DNA of 64,000 nucleotides from Agaribacterium sp. ZY112. Lineage in GTDB: Bacteria; Pseudomonadota; Gammaproteobacteria; Pseudomonadales; Cellvibrionaceae. The notes under the pieces were generated by a model that made no database searches, was not told the origin of the DNA, and was given only the letters and a program-made list of their open reading frames with translations. The stretch covers positions 744,001-808,000 of the forward strand of contig NZ_CP166840.1 in NCBI RefSeq assembly GCF_041346925.1. Reading direction: 5' to 3'. Below, in pieces: positions 45,459 through 55,954 of this stretch (the first letter of the stretch is position 1; each line of letters begins with the position of its first letter). Made by a program: the position numbers and the translations under genes.

Positions 45459-46868
45459 ATGACAGTTGTAATCGCAGCAAATAATTTTAGTGACTTTAAA
45501 GTCGCCGCAAAAACCCAAGAAGAATTTGATCAAGACGCACTTTGGGGCCGTAAAGAAATTGAGATCGCCGAAGGTGAAATGCCTGCACTTATGGCTTTGC
45601 GCACCCGCTATAAAGGTGAACAACCTTTAGCTGGCGCCAAGATCATGGGTTGTATTCACATGACGATTCAGACAGCCGTATTGATTGAAACGCTTGTAGA
45701 ACTCGGTGCAGAAGTGCGTTGGTCTTCATGTAATATTTTCTCAACTCAAGATCACGCCGCAGCTGCTATTGCCGCAGCGGGCATCCCTGTATTTGCTTGG
45801 AAAGGTGAAACAGAAGAAGAGTTCTGGTGGTGCATCGAACAAACCGTTGTTAAAGATGGTGAAGTTTGGGATGCCAATATGATTCTTGACGATGGTGGCG
45901 ACCTCACTCAACTATGTCACGACAAATTCCCTGAACTATTAAATGATATTCACGGCATTAGTGAAGAGACCACAACAGGTGTACATCGCTTAGTTGAAAT
46001 GCAGGAAAAAGGTGAGCTGCTTGTTCCTGCTATCAACGTAAACGACGCCGTCACCAAAAGTAAAAACGATAACAAATACGGTTGTCGTCACAGCTTAAAT
46101 GATGCCATCAAACGCGGTACCGACCACTTGCTTAGCGGTAAAAAAGCACTTGTTATCGGTTACGGTGATGTGGGTAAAGGTTCTGCAGCCTCTCTTCGCC
46201 AAGAAGGTATGATTGTTAAAGTAACTGAAATCGATCCTATCTGTGCAATGCAAGCATGTATGGACGGCTTTGAAGTGGTATCGCCTTATAACAACGGCGT
46301 AAACACTGGCAAAGTTGAAGATATCAACCATATCGTATTAGGCACAACCGATCTTGTTGTAACAACCACCGGCAACGTTAACGTATGTGATGCCGCTATG
46401 TTACAGAGCTTAAAGAACGGCGCTGTTGTTTCAAACATTGGTCACTTCGACAATGAAATTGATACGCAGTTTATGCGTGACAACTGGGAGTGGGATGAGG
46501 TGAAACCTCAAGTCCACAAAATTTACCGCAACAAAGCAGAGAATAATCATCTGATTCTTTTATCAGAAGGTCGCTTAGTTAATCTAGGTAATGCAACTGG
46601 TCACCCAAGCCGTATTATGGATGGTTCTTTTGCGAACCAGGTTCTTGCGCAAATGTATTTGTTTGATAAAAAGTTTGCCGACCTAGATAAATCAGAAAAA
46701 GCAGCCAACGTTTACGTTAAGCTTTTACCTAAGAAGCTGGATGAAGAAGTAGCTGCAGCCATGGTTGAAGGTTTTGGTGGTGTCATCACTAAACTACGTG
46801 ACGACCAAGCTAAGTATATTAATGTAGAAGTCGACGGTCCATTTAAGCCAGAGACTTATAAGTACTAA
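45459..46868 (+). CDS. ahcY: S-adenosylhomocysteine hydrolase
   Basis: Splits SAH to adenosine and homocysteine, removing the product inhibitor of methyltransferases. 469 residues, the longer bacterial form with the insert seen in proteobacteria. Signatures: [40 protein letters not shown], the NAD-binding [21 protein letters not shown], and the C-terminal KPETYKY. Intact. AAGGGAG lies upstream of the ATG. The 329-bp gap to metK is filled by hairpin elements E1 and E2, so a separate ahcY promoter is possible. Confidence 0.98.
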   Translation: MTVVIAANNFSDFKVAAKTQEEFDQDALWGRKEIEIAEGEMPALMALRTRYKGEQPLAGAKIMGCIHMTIQTAVLIETLVELGAEVRWSSCNIFSTQDHAAAAIAAAGIPVFAWKGETEEEFWWCIEQTVVKDGEVWDANMILDDGGDLTQLCHDKFPELLNDIHGISEETTTGVHRLVEMQEKGELLVPAINVNDAVTKSKNDNKYGCRHSLNDAIKRGTDHLLSGKKALVIGYGDVGKGSAASLRQEGMIVKVTEIDPICAMQACMDGFEVVSPYNNGVNTGKVEDINHIVLGTTDLVVTTTGNVNVCDAAMLQSLKNGAVVSNIGHFDNEIDTQFMRDNWEWDEVKPQVHKIYRNKAENNHLILLSEGRLVNLGNATGHPSRIMDGSFANQVLAQMYLFDKKFADLDKSEKAANVYVKLLPKKLDEEVAAAMVEGFGGVITKLRDDQAKYINVEVDGPFKPETYKY

Positions 46869-46923
46869 ATTATAAAAATGGCTTGTAGAAACCCCTATTC
46901 TGCAAGTCATCTGCCACATTAAC

Positions 46924-47032
46924 GCTCGGAGTGCCGGAGGGGGTTCAGGAAACGCCGTGAACCCATCCATGGGGGCTGCGCACCGACATCCTTGTCGGTG
47001 AGCTTCCTTCAACCCCCTCCGGAACCCCGAGC
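46924..47032 (-). repeat. Hairpin repeat element E3 (ahcY-metF gap)
   Basis: 22-bp arms at 46924-46945 and 47011-47032 match at 20 of 22 positions and enclose 65 bp. On the - strand the interior reads GACAAGGATGTC, then AGCCCCCATGGATGGG, then TTCACGGCGTTTCCTGA. Aligned to E2 it shares GGATG, AGCC, GGAT, ACGGCGT and TGA in register, so it is a diverged member of the same family, again with private arms. It sits 55 bp after ahcY. Confidence 0.8.
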
Positions 47033-47109
47033 TAACATTGTGCCCTTTTAAAGATTAAAGATGGCACGGTGTTAAATGAGTTGGCACTAAACCACATGAG
47101 TGGAAAACA

Positions 47110-47952
47110 ATGAGCGAAGAAAAAATACAATTTAGCTTCGAATTCTTCCCAGCGAAGACCGAAGCAGGACGTGAAAAACTCGTCACCACACGTAACGAGT
47201 TAAACAAATTAAACCCAAAGTACTTTAGTGTTACCTACGGTGCTGGCGGTTCTACCCGTGACAATACCAAAGGCATTGTTACTGAAATGAAAAGCGCCGG
47301 CTTTGACGTTGCGCCTCATTTAAGCTTTGGTGGCGATGACGAAGAAAGCATGATCAAACTGTTAACTGACTATAAAGATGCCGGTATCAATCGTATCGTT
47401 GCGTTGCGCGGTGATATGCCTTCAGGTGTGGGTGGTTCTTTACAGTTAGTTTATGCCAACGAGCTGGTTGCTTTTATTCGCAAACATTTTGGCGACCACT
47501 TCAAGTTGGCGGTTGCCGCTTACCCTGAAATTCACCCTGAAGCCAAAAGCTACGAAAGCGATGTTAATTACCTTAAAGGTAAATTTGACGCGGGTGCTGA
47601 CAGCGCTATTACCCAGTATTTTTATAATCCTGATGCCTTTTTCTATTTTATGGAACAGTGCAACAAGGTAGGCATTAATAAACCCATTTACCCTGGGATT
47701 ATGCCAATTACCAACTATAAAAATCTGGCACGCTTTAGCGACGCCTGTGGTGCGGAAATTCCCCGTTGGATTCGCAAGCGCTTAGAAAGTTATGGCGACG
47801 ATACGGCAAGTATTGCCGCGTTTGGCACAGACCTAGTATCTGAACTTTGTGAAACACTATTAGACAATGGTGCACCGGGTTTTCATTTCTACACAATGAA
47901 TCAGGTTGATCCTACCTCTACCATTGTAAAAAATCTTGGTTTAGCAGACTAA
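47110..47952 (+). CDS. metF: Methylenetetrahydrofolate reductase
   Basis: Reduces 5,10-methylene-THF to 5-methyl-THF for methionine synthesis, FAD-dependent. 280 residues, normal for bacterial MetF. Signatures: FSFEFFPAKTEAGREKL, VTYGAGGSTRDNT, RIVALRGDMP, and PGIMPITNYKNL. Its stop overlaps the rsmE ATG by one base (TAATG), so the two are coupled. It completes the methyl-cycle grouping with metK and ahcY. Confidence 0.97.
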   Translation: MSEEKIQFSFEFFPAKTEAGREKLVTTRNELNKLNPKYFSVTYGAGGSTRDNTKGIVTEMKSAGFDVAPHLSFGGDDEESMIKLLTDYKDAGINRIVALRGDMPSGVGGSLQLVYANELVAFIRKHFGDHFKLAVAAYPEIHPEAKSYESDVNYLKGKFDAGADSAITQYFYNPDAFFYFMEQCNKVGINKPIYPGIMPITNYKNLARFSDACGAEIPRWIRKRLESYGDDTASIAAFGTDLVSELCETLLDNGAPGFHFYTMNQVDPTSTIVKNLGLAD

Positions 47953-48683
47953 TGCGTATCCCCCGCATCTATACAGAACAAGCGCTTGCTTCTAACACCG
48001 AACTAGAGCTGGAAGAAGCGCCCTCTCATCACTTAATTAAAGTGTTGCGTATGGCTGTGGGGCGCAGCCTCATTTTATTTAATGGGCAAGGAGGTCATTA
48101 CGATGCCGAGATTATTGCTAGCACAAAAAAATATGCCACGGTTAAAATCACTCAATGGCATCAGCAGGACAACGAAAGTCCATTAAACACCACATTAGCT
48201 ATTGGCTTAAGCCGTGGAGAACGCTTTGATTTAGTTTTACAAAAAGCGACCGAGCTAGGTGTTACTTCCATACAACCCATGTTTACTGAGCGCACAGAAG
48301 TGAAACTCAGTGGCGATCGTTTAAATAAAAAGTTTTTAAGCTGGCAGAAAATAATTATCGCTGCCTGCGAACAAAGTGGTCGAAATATTCTTCCCACGCT
48401 CAAAAGCCCAATACACATCCAAGACTATTTCACTCAAGAGCGCGATCAACAACAATTAAAACTAGTTCTTCACCATCGCAACAGTTCACGATTTAGTGAA
48501 TTAGAAAAAACCGACGATATTTGCCTGCTCATTGGCCCCGAAGGCGGTTTAAGCCAAGATGAAATTGACTTGGCACACAAACATGACTTTAAGAACTTAA
48601 GCCTAGGCCCTCGTGTTTTACGCACAGAAACAGCCCCTCTTGCAGCGCTTGCTATTATGCAACAGTGCTGGGGCGATTTTTAA
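47952..48683 (+). CDS. rsmE: 16S rRNA (uracil(1498)-N(3))-methyltransferase
   Basis: 243 residues, SPOUT class. The PUA-like N-terminus MRIPRIYTEQ...HHLIKVLRMAVGRSLILFNGQG and the SPOUT knot IGPEGGLSQDEI and LGPRVLRTETAPLAAL are typical of RsmE. It methylates U1498 in 16S rRNA using SAM. Translationally coupled to metF through a TAATG overlap. Confidence 0.96.
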   Translation: MRIPRIYTEQALASNTELELEEAPSHHLIKVLRMAVGRSLILFNGQGGHYDAEIIASTKKYATVKITQWHQQDNESPLNTTLAIGLSRGERFDLVLQKATELGVTSIQPMFTERTEVKLSGDRLNKKFLSWQKIIIAACEQSGRNILPTLKSPIHIQDYFTQERDQQQLKLVLHHRNSSRFSELEKTDDICLLIGPEGGLSQDEIDLAHKHDFKNLSLGPRVLRTETAPLAALAIMQQCWGDF

Positions 48684-48701
48684 TACGTGACCGAAGACAC
48701 T

Positions 48702-48953
48702 ATGTCGTGTCGCGACGACTGCGCAGCTTGCTGCATCGCCCCATCCATCACTCAAAGTTTTGCTAATGCGCCACAAGGTAAAGCTGCTGATGAGCCTTGC
48801 CCCAACCTCGATATGCAAACTCTTAGGTGTCGAATCTGGGGACAAAGCAATTACCCCAGTTGGTGCAAGGCCTTTAAACCTGAAGCCAGTATTTGCGGAA
48901 ATTCACGCGAAGAAGCATTAGAGATTATTCGGTTTTTAGAAAAAACCACTTAG
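48702..48953 (+). CDS. YkgJ family cysteine-cluster protein
   Basis: 83 residues from the ATG at 48702 (a GTG at 48687, 4 bp after the rsmE stop, would add five). Cysteines occur as CRDDCAACC, then CPNLDMQTLRCRIW, then WCKAF and ICG, the CxxxCxxCC pattern of the YkgJ family (UPF0153), probably binding zinc or an iron-sulfur cluster. Function unknown. Probably the last gene of the metK to rsmE unit. Confidence 0.85.
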   Translation: MSCRDDCAACCIAPSITQSFANAPQGKAADEPCPNLDMQTLRCRIWGQSNYPSWCKAFKPEASICGNSREEALEIIRFLEKTT

Positions 48954-49067
48954 AGCTCAGCCAAGCAACAAGCTCAGATCAAAAGCCCATGTGAATTTGT
49001 TTCGCTATAGATGTAATTTCTGAAACAATGTAGCTTGTAGTCACACAAGCAAAGCAACAGGACGCAA

Positions 49068-50606
49068 ATGAACATCCAAGAAAATAAACGCTACGCCAGC
49101 GCGGGCTTTATTATCGATATTGACCAACACACCGTTGAAGCCAATGGCTCTGTGGTTAATGTGCGTCCACGTACCTTCACACTACTGAAGCTACTGCTTA
49201 TGCAAAGCAAACAGGTAGTGAGCAAAGAGGTGCTGCTTGAATCCATTTGGGACGATGTCGTGGTGGATGAGCAGGTGCTATTTCAGTCTATCAGTGAAAT
49301 ACGCCAACTCTTTAAAAACCCAACCGTCATCAAAACTTATCCTCGCAAGGGTTATATCTGGACCTGTGATGTGGAAGAAGTCAAAGACGGCTTTTTCTCT
49401 CGCCATAAAAAAGCCTTAATTCTCATCTGTGCTTTACTCATGAGCGCCGCTCTGGGCGCGGGCTTTGTTTGGCATCACCAGCAGAAAAATCACACCGACT
49501 CAACAAGTGCCCCTCAGCTTCAAAACAAAGTGCCCTCTGCTCAAGAACTCGCATTGCAGAAGCACGACCTTTCCGGCTCTGTACTAATTTTGCCCATCAA
49601 AACCAGCATCAACAGTATCGAACATCAATGGGTCAATCTCGGCGGCATGGACCAACTTATTTCGCTATTAAGACCGAGTGAACTCGCCGTGGTCAGAGAT
49701 ACCGAAGTCGTACTTTGGCTTATGCAAGAAGCCCAGCTCAAACGCGACTATCAAAGCGATGAGGTTCACAAACTCTTTCAACACACGCAAGCCTCGGCCA
49801 TTGTTGAAAGTCTACTCACGGGCAATATCAACGAATACCGACTGCTTTATAAAATTCATCAAAGTGCTCATGTAAGCCAAGGCCTTATTGAGGCACAAAG
49901 CATAGACCAAGCGTTAATCCTTCTTGCCGAGGAGCTTAGCGGCAAGCTCAACACCCAAGCCGCCAAGAATAAGTTTGATTACAGTTCAGATTATCGCAAC
50001 GCCCTGCTGGTCAGTGCACTCGAACTTATGGAGCAAGAGAATTATAAAGACGCGCAAGCGCTACTTAAAACCTTACTTGAAACTGAAAAAGACAATCTTA
50101 TTGCGCGTCGAAAATTGGCCGAGTCTTTATTCCATCTCGGTCAGGCTGAACAAGCTCTTAACGTGCTGGATGAGGCCGCAAGCATCGCTTTAGCAAAACA
50201 AGATTTCAATCTAAGCCGCATATATTATTGGCAAGCGGTAATAGAAAACAGCCTGCAGAATCACGACGCAGCATTAAGCTACCTCCAACAAGCCGATGCT
50301 GTAGTAGCTGAAGATTGGCTCTACGCGGCTTATATCGCGGAACTGCGCGGTATTCTTTTTAGTCAGACAGGTAAGGTCGAGCAAGGCATAAGCAGCTATA
50401 AAAACGCCCTCAGTAATTATGGCAATATGTTCTGCCCCAACGGTCGCGGCCGCACCTATCTCCACCTTGCCCACGCCTACTTTAACCTCGGCCAAAAGCA
50501 ACAAGCCGAAGAGCAGTTTGAGCAAGCCCAAGCTCTTATGCAGAACTACCAACTTGATAGGCTGCAAGCTTATTCCGACAATATGCAAAACTTACTTGCT
50601 AATTAG
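49068..50606 (+). CDS. CadC/ToxR-like transmembrane winged-helix regulator with periplasmic TPR repeats
   Basis: 512 residues. Residues 1-105 are an OmpR/PhoB-type winged helix (NVRPRTFTLLKLLLMQSKQVVSKEVLLESIWDD ... TYPRKGYIW). One transmembrane helix lies at about 118-140 (ALILICALLMSAALGAGFVW). The periplasmic part (about 150-512) ends in TPR repeats (NYKDAQALLKTLLETEKDN; AEQALNVLDEA; AEEQFEQAQALM). This is the one-component architecture of CadC, with signal sensing outside and DNA binding inside. Target unknown; the PEBP lipoprotein gene downstream is the nearest candidate. Confidence 0.88.
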   Translation: MNIQENKRYASAGFIIDIDQHTVEANGSVVNVRPRTFTLLKLLLMQSKQVVSKEVLLESIWDDVVVDEQVLFQSISEIRQLFKNPTVIKTYPRKGYIWTCDVEEVKDGFFSRHKKALILICALLMSAALGAGFVWHHQQKNHTDSTSAPQLQNKVPSAQELALQKHDLSGSVLILPIKTSINSIEHQWVNLGGMDQLISLLRPSELAVVRDTEVVLWLMQEAQLKRDYQSDEVHKLFQHTQASAIVESLLTGNINEYRLLYKIHQSAHVSQGLIEAQSIDQALILLAEELSGKLNTQAAKNKFDYSSDYRNALLVSALELMEQENYKDAQALLKTLLETEKDNLIARRKLAESLFHLGQAEQALNVLDEAASIALAKQDFNLSRIYYWQAVIENSLQNHDAALSYLQQADAVVAEDWLYAAYIAELRGILFSQTGKVEQGISSYKNALSNYGNMFCPNGRGRTYLHLAHAYFNLGQKQQAEEQFEQAQALMQNYQLDRLQAYSDNMQNLLAN

Positions 50607-50772
50607 CTTGTCATTTTGCTTCTGTTCGACGCAGAGGTACAAACGATTAATATATGAGAAAACCCAATAAAATCATAATGCTAAGATAATTTTAGATAAC
50701 TATAGCTAGCTTCATTAGGCCTCTGTGGTCGCACCGACGATAGTTCAAACCTCAACATTAGGGAGAACTACC

Positions 50773-51471
50773 ATGATTACATTACCTCGCACTCAACAGC
50801 TGTTAGGCTTACTTACCCTCACAGCATTATTAAGCGCCTGTGGCGGTGATTCAAATAACAAAGCAGCACAGAATCAAATAAACGCTAGCCCCTTACCTAG
50901 CACTGAAGCCAGCCCCTCGCCATTAGCTTCGCCAAGCCCTTCACCTAGCCCGTCTCCAAGTCCAGAAGCGAGCCCGAGCCCTTCACCGCAGATAGATATG
51001 AGCATTAGCTCCAGCGCTTATAACAACGGAGACAACATCCCTCTATTACACGCTTGCACAGCCAAAAGCGGCAACAACATCTCACCTCAATACTCCTGGG
51101 CTGATGCACCACAGAACGCGGCATCATTTGCGTTAATTATGGATGATGAGAACTCACCCTGCGGCACTGGCGAGAGCGCTTGCAAGCATTGGACAGTGGT
51201 AAATATTCCTGCCGAGATAACCATGCTGGATGAGGATCTAAATATTTCGAGTATTAGCGGGGCGATTGAAGGAGTAGCCTATACTGGCTCCAGTACTTAT
51301 GCAGGCCCATGCCCACCTAGCACCCACAGCTATAAAACTAGTATCTACGCCTTAAATGAGAACATGCCCGCCTTTACCAGCAGCCCTAATTTAACTCGCG
51401 CACGATTTGAACGTATTTATGCTGAATATATATTGGATTCGGCGACCATTAGTGGCAACTTTACGCCTTAA
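50773..51471 (+). CDS. PEBP/YbhB-YbcL family lipoprotein
   Basis: 232 residues from the ATG at 50773 (GGGAGA upstream). The lipobox is LLSAC. A long Ser-Pro rich linker (ASPSPSP repeats, about residues 45-75) is followed by a phosphatidylethanolamine-binding/Raf-kinase-inhibitor-like domain: NISPQYSWADAPQNAASFALIMDD, CKHWTVVNIPA, and CPPSTHSYKTSIYAL. Bacterial PEBPs have no settled role. The repetitive linker DNA (50890-50995) could vary in length between strains. Confidence 0.88.
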   Translation: MITLPRTQQLLGLLTLTALLSACGGDSNNKAAQNQINASPLPSTEASPSPLASPSPSPSPSPSPEASPSPSPQIDMSISSSAYNNGDNIPLLHACTAKSGNNISPQYSWADAPQNAASFALIMDDENSPCGTGESACKHWTVVNIPAEITMLDEDLNISSISGAIEGVAYTGSSTYAGPCPPSTHSYKTSIYALNENMPAFTSSPNLTRARFERIYAEYILDSATISGNFTP

Positions 51472-51486
51472 TATTAAACACGATAA

Positions 51487-51510
51487 ATAGGGGGGCTTTT
51501 GCCCTCCTAT
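51487..51510. terminator. Hairpin between convergent PEBP and TraB genes
   Basis: ATAGGGGGGC (51487-51496), loop TTTT, GCCCTCCTAT (51501-51510), with one G-T pair. It sits 16 bp after the PEBP stop. Confidence 0.6.
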
Positions 51511-51556
51511 CCACGCTTAACTACTTCTCTTCTACTTCAAGTAAATAAACATACTT

Positions 51557-52428
51557 TTAAATAAGCTTTTCTATTTTATAACCTTTGTCTTCCAGAGACT
51601 TAATAAGGCCATGAGGCCCACCCATATGTGCAAGGCCAACCAGAACAAATTCCACTTGCTCTGTTTGTGCATATTCTTCAATTTTCACAAGCCATTTAGA
51701 GTTTCTTTCAACCATCAAGATTTGATACTCTTCGGGACGTTGTTCGCGACGCTCTTTCTCTGAGGCTTCTTCAGGTTTGTCTAAATCGCCACTGCGCCAT
51801 ACAGCCTCAGTTTCTTTAATGCCCTCTATTCCTTCTTCCAGCATGTCAATCGCATAATTAATCGTACTATTTGGAGTATTGGAAAGTTTTTCAAAAGCTA
51901 TAACTTGCTCGTCCGGTGTATCCAAAGGAAGACGCACCTTACCATCAGCTTTTGCTTTCTGATAAAAATAATCATCAACGCCATATTCGCGTGATCTGCC
52001 ATGCTTGCTATATTCCATTTCCAGTAAAACGTGGCTAACAAGAGAAGGTTTGAAGCTGGCAAATTGCCCAACAGACATACCGCGATTTGTTAAATAGTGG
52101 TCAAGGGGCTATAGGTAGTTTCATCCAACACATCTTTAATGCTTTTCCCCGGCGGTAACATCATTGCCACCATAGCTTTTTGTTGAAACTCGGGTGAATT
52201 CATTTCATCCGAATCTGTTTCAAAAGCCAATACTTGTGACTCTTTATAGGCTTTGTCATAGGCCTCAGGCAGAGGATGATCAGCAACACTTAACAAATGA
52301 ATCGTGCCACCAAAATACATGACGGAATCATCTTTAGTGACCTTCCAAACGGCACTTTCTGCCGATGCAAAAGAGCAAAACCCTGAAACCAGAAAACAAG
52401 CCACATAGTAGCTAAGTTGGCGATACAT
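51557..52428 (-). pseudogene. TraB/GumN family protein interrupted by one frameshift
   Basis: Two frames together make one protein of about 290 residues. The N-terminal part (52428 down to 52090) has a signal peptide and the family opening WKVTKDDSVMYFGGTIHLL. It ends early at SPLTTI. Reading on after a one-base shift gives DHYLTNRG, then MSVGQFASFKPSLVSHVLLEMEY, EYGVDDYFYQKAKADGKVRLPLDT and the closing VLVGLAHMGGPHGLIKSLEDKGY. The shift lies near 52105-52111 (a CCCC run on the - strand). GxH motifs at both ends (GGTIH, GLAHMGG) are intact. It could be a recent inactivation or a sequencing error. Confidence 0.85.
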
Positions 52429-52709
52429 GTTTAAATCCTTTTGTAGAATGTGTCTAATTATTATGTGAAACCGTAGATAGTATGATCCGATCTATCCGTC
52501 AGCTTGACGAGCTGTTATGGGGGAATAATAAATATTGTTTGTCACCGTAATGCTACCAATTGGTAATACTCATACATCGAATTAAAACTATCTAAACGGC
52601 TTAAACTTGTTAAATAAGAGCAATGACAAGAGCTTAAGTGGCATAGTAAATATGAAAACTATATAGCCAGAATTTAAGATACAGTACTTTATTGAAAGGA
52701 AATATCAAT

Positions 52710-53294
52710 CTAGAACACTGTAATATCAGGCAAATTCTGCATCACAGCTTTAATATCACTATGTGATTCCAGCGTGTTGATAACCTCATTAATCGGTTCA
52801 GGCCACACTCCTTGTAAATCTGCTTCACCTTCATATTTGATAGGGAACGCTAGAACTTCCCGACTAGGATTAAACTGAGCATTTACCCCTTCTTTGTTGC
52901 CACGTGCGTCGACACGAAACCAGCCGAAATTATCGAGATAAATCGCATTTAGGCCATGCAAACAAAAAGGAGGCGTTTCACCATCAATCGTTAAGCGCTG
53001 ATAACAAAGGCCAGCAGGAATACCATTTGCCCGCAACAATGCTGCTAACAAATGACTTTTGGCATAACAAAAACCCGTCGTATGTAAAAGTACATCTGAG
53101 GCTTTGCATGTTACTGGGTTGAGCTGAAAATCCCAGCTGTGCTTAATATGGTCGCGAACATAAAGAAAACAGCGCTCGGCGATAGCATATTTATCACTAT
53201 CGCCTTGTTTAAGTTCTAGCGCACATTTTAAGACAGCTGGATGCTGCCAATCGATGTACTTGCTTGCACTTAAATAGCGCTGCAGATTCGCCAT
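52710..53294 (-). CDS. Transglutaminase-like domain protein
   Basis: 194 residues, cytoplasmic. The catalytic Cys is in TTGFCYAKSHLLAALLRANGIPA, the His in FCLHGLNAIYL and the Asp in FRVDARGNK: the C-H-D triad of the TGc/transglutaminase-core fold, which in bacteria includes proteases and amidases. Its ATG overlaps the tex stop by one base (TAATG), so it is translationally coupled to tex. Substrate unknown. Confidence 0.85.
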   Translation of the reverse strand: MANLQRYLSASKYIDWQHPAVLKCALELKQGDSDKYAIAERCFLYVRDHIKHSWDFQLNPVTCKASDVLLHTTGFCYAKSHLLAALLRANGIPAGLCYQRLTIDGETPPFCLHGLNAIYLDNFGWFRVDARGNKEGVNAQFNPSREVLAFPIKYEGEADLQGVWPEPINEVINTLESHSDIKAVMQNLPDITVF

Positions 53295-55624
53295 TATTTT
53301 TTATTTTTCATTGCTTGGGCAAATAAAGCAGCCATAGTGCCCTCACCTTGAGTAGCAGCCTGCCCACGACCTTGACCACTTTGATGTTTACGCTGAGCGC
53401 CTTGAGCACCGCGACGCTCTCCGCCTTTAGCTTGCCCACTGCGCGCTTCGCCCGGCTTATCATCCATACGCATGCTTAAACCAATACGCTTACGCGGCGC
53501 GTCAACTTCCATGACTTTTACTTTAACAATGTCACCGGCTTTAACAACTTCTCTTGGATCTTTAACAAAGGTATTGGAAAGTGCGCTGATATGTACCAAA
53601 CCATCTTGGTGAACACCTACATCCACAAAGGCACCAAAGTTAGTTACATTGGTCACCGTGCCTTCCAATACCATGCCTTCTACAAGGTCTGATATTTTCT
53701 CTACACCCTCTTGAAACTTTGCAGTTTTAAACTCGGGGCGAGGGTCGCGACCTGGTTTATCTAGCTCAGAAATAATATCGGTTACCGTTGGAATACCAAA
53801 CGTTTCATCCGCATAATCTGCCGCTTTAAGTCGACGTAAAAAGGAGCTATCGCCAATTAAATCATTAACGGCTTTGCTGTTAGTCTGAGCTATCTTTTCA
53901 ACTACGGTATAAGATTCAGGATGAACCGCTGAGGCGTCTAATGAATTTTCAGCATTTGCAATACGTAAAAAACCTGCTGCTTGTTCAAATGCTTTGGGGC
54001 CAAGGCGACTAACTTTTAATAATTGCTTACGGCTTTCAAACGCACCATTTTCATTGCGATGACTAACAATATTATTAGCAATGGTTTGGTTTAACCCTGA
54101 TACTCGAGCCAATAATGGCGCCGATGCCGTATTCACTTCAACACCAACACCGTTCACACAATCTTCAACAACCGCGTCGAGAGATCGCGCTAAGCGAGTT
54201 TGGCTTACATCGTGTTGGTACTGACCTACACCAATGCTCTTAGGTTCAATTTTTACAAGTTCCGCCAACGGATCTTGCAAGCGGCGAGCAATAGAAATAG
54301 CACCACGGATAGTCACATCTAAATCGGGAAATTCTTTTGCCGCAAATTCAGAAGCAGAATAAATAGAAGCACCCGCTTCATTAACGATGACTTTTTGCAC
54401 CTGTGACAACTTATAGCTTTTAATCATGTCACCAACAAACTTTTCAGTTTCTCGGCTAGCTGTACCGTTACCAATCGCAATAAGAGTCACGTTATGCTTT
54501 TGAATTAAACCAAGCAATACCGCTTCTGATTCACGAATTTTATTTTGTGGTGGTGTGGGGAAAATAGCGCAGTGATCAAGGACTTGGCCGGTACTGTCAA
54601 CCACAGCTACTTTCACACCGGTGCGCAAACCGGGATCCAAACCGATAGTGGCTTTTTGACCTGCTGGCGCCGCCAACAATAAATCTTTTAAGTTTGCCGC
54701 AAAAACGTCAATGGCATCAGCTTCTGCTTTATCGCGTAAATCTCCTAATAAATCGGTTTCTAGGTGGGTCGCCAATTTTACTCGCCAAGTCCAACGTACA
54801 ACTTCGCTTAACCACTTGTCTGCGGCGCGGCCTAGATCTTGAATATTCCAACGCTCAGCCACTAAAGATTCTGCAGGGTGACTTTGGCCCGGCTCTAAAT
54901 CTTCTTCAAGGGTAAATAACACATTAAGCACACCCTCATTGCGGCCGCGGAACATTGCCAAAGCTCGATGGCTCGGTACTTTAGCTAGTTGCTCTCGATG
55001 ATCAAAATAGTCGCGGAATTTTGCACCTTCTTGTTCTTTACCTTCAACCATCGTTGCATGCAGCCAAGCTTCCTGACGCAAGAAATTACGCAAACGCTCT
55101 AAGAGCTCTGCATCTTCACTAAAGCGTTCCATCAAAATTTGTTTAGCGCCATCAAGTGCATCTTTTACTGTGGCAATACCGGCATCAGCATTAAAATAAC
55201 TTTCAGCTTGTACTTCAGGCTCTAGGCTTGGATCGGCAAATAAGGCATCGGCCAAAGGCTCCAAACCTGCTTCGCGCGCTATTTGTGCTTTGGTGCGGCG
55301 TTTTGGCTTATAAGGCAAATAAAGATCTTCAAGTGAGGTCTTAGTACTTGCCGCCTTAATTTGTGCCTCAAGCTCAGGGGTCAACTTTTCCTGCTCTGTA
55401 ATGCTTTTTAATACGGCTTCACGTCGCTCATTTAGTTCACGTAAATAGCTTAAACGCTCGTCGAGGTTCCGCAATTGACTGTCATCTAGACCGCCTGTCA
55501 CTTCCTTACGATAACGAGATATAAAAGGTACGGTGGCACCTTCATCAAGTAGGCCTACTGCTGCTGCGACCTGAGTTTCTTGAACACCAAGTTCCTTGGC
55601 GATAATAGAAGTGATTTGAGACAT
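53294..55624 (-). CDS. tex: Tex-type transcription accessory/RNA-binding protein
   Basis: 776 residues. N-terminal helical region ([21 protein letters not shown]), YqgF-like domain ([19 protein letters not shown]), HhH region ([17 protein letters not shown]), and a C-terminal S1 domain ([31 protein letters not shown]). It ends in a low-complexity Gly/Arg/Gln tail. Tex binds nucleic acid and is linked to transcription and stress tolerance. First gene of a two-gene unit with the transglutaminase-like protein. Confidence 0.96.
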   Translation of the reverse strand: MSQITSIIAKELGVQETQVAAAVGLLDEGATVPFISRYRKEVTGGLDDSQLRNLDERLSYLRELNERREAVLKSITEQEKLTPELEAQIKAASTKTSLEDLYLPYKPKRRTKAQIAREAGLEPLADALFADPSLEPEVQAESYFNADAGIATVKDALDGAKQILMERFSEDAELLERLRNFLRQEAWLHATMVEGKEQEGAKFRDYFDHREQLAKVPSHRALAMFRGRNEGVLNVLFTLEEDLEPGQSHPAESLVAERWNIQDLGRAADKWLSEVVRWTWRVKLATHLETDLLGDLRDKAEADAIDVFAANLKDLLLAAPAGQKATIGLDPGLRTGVKVAVVDSTGQVLDHCAIFPTPPQNKIRESEAVLLGLIQKHNVTLIAIGNGTASRETEKFVGDMIKSYKLSQVQKVIVNEAGASIYSASEFAAKEFPDLDVTIRGAISIARRLQDPLAELVKIEPKSIGVGQYQHDVSQTRLARSLDAVVEDCVNGVGVEVNTASAPLLARVSGLNQTIANNIVSHRNENGAFESRKQLLKVSRLGPKAFEQAAGFLRIANAENSLDASAVHPESYTVVEKIAQTNSKAVNDLIGDSSFLRRLKAADYADETFGIPTVTDIISELDKPGRDPRPEFKTAKFQEGVEKISDLVEGMVLEGTVTNVTNFGAFVDVGVHQDGLVHISALSNTFVKDPREVVKAGDIVKVKVMEVDAPRKRIGLSMRMDDKPGEARSGQAKGGERRGAQGAQRKHQSGQGRGQAATQGEGTMAALFAQAMKNKK

Positions 55625-55954
55625 TCTTGACCTATGTACATGTGCAAACTTAGGCGCGGATTATGCGCTAAGTCGCGCTGTCTTACACCCTTGAACTTTG
55701 TTGCTTTTTGGGTTTGGCTTGGAGCTATCTTATTAGTTTTAGAGTCCGTCCCAGCACAGGGAAAGGCACTCAGGGCACGCTCATGACTCCCTGTTCGCTA
55801 AACGGCCGCTCCCGACGGCCGATTGCCCTTCTTACCTTCTCCCAGAACTGAGACTAAGTGCCACGTCAAAGGCTGGATATGGCTTCCCTAACTGTGGGCT
55901 GAGAGTCTAGACTCTGCCCCCACACCCACATACTCACTGCACCGCAACTCACTT
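55625..55954. other. tex-globin divergent intergenic region with a GC-rich patch
   Basis: 330 bp. It holds CGGCCG-N7-CGGCCG (about 55803-55821), a flanking GGGCA...TGCCC pair, and AGAGTCTAGACTCT (55902-55915), a perfect 14-bp palindrome 40 bp upstream of the globin ATG that could be an operator. No gene was found. The GC-rich patch is unlike the AT-rich gaps elsewhere and does not match the E1-E3 elements. Confidence 0.4.
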
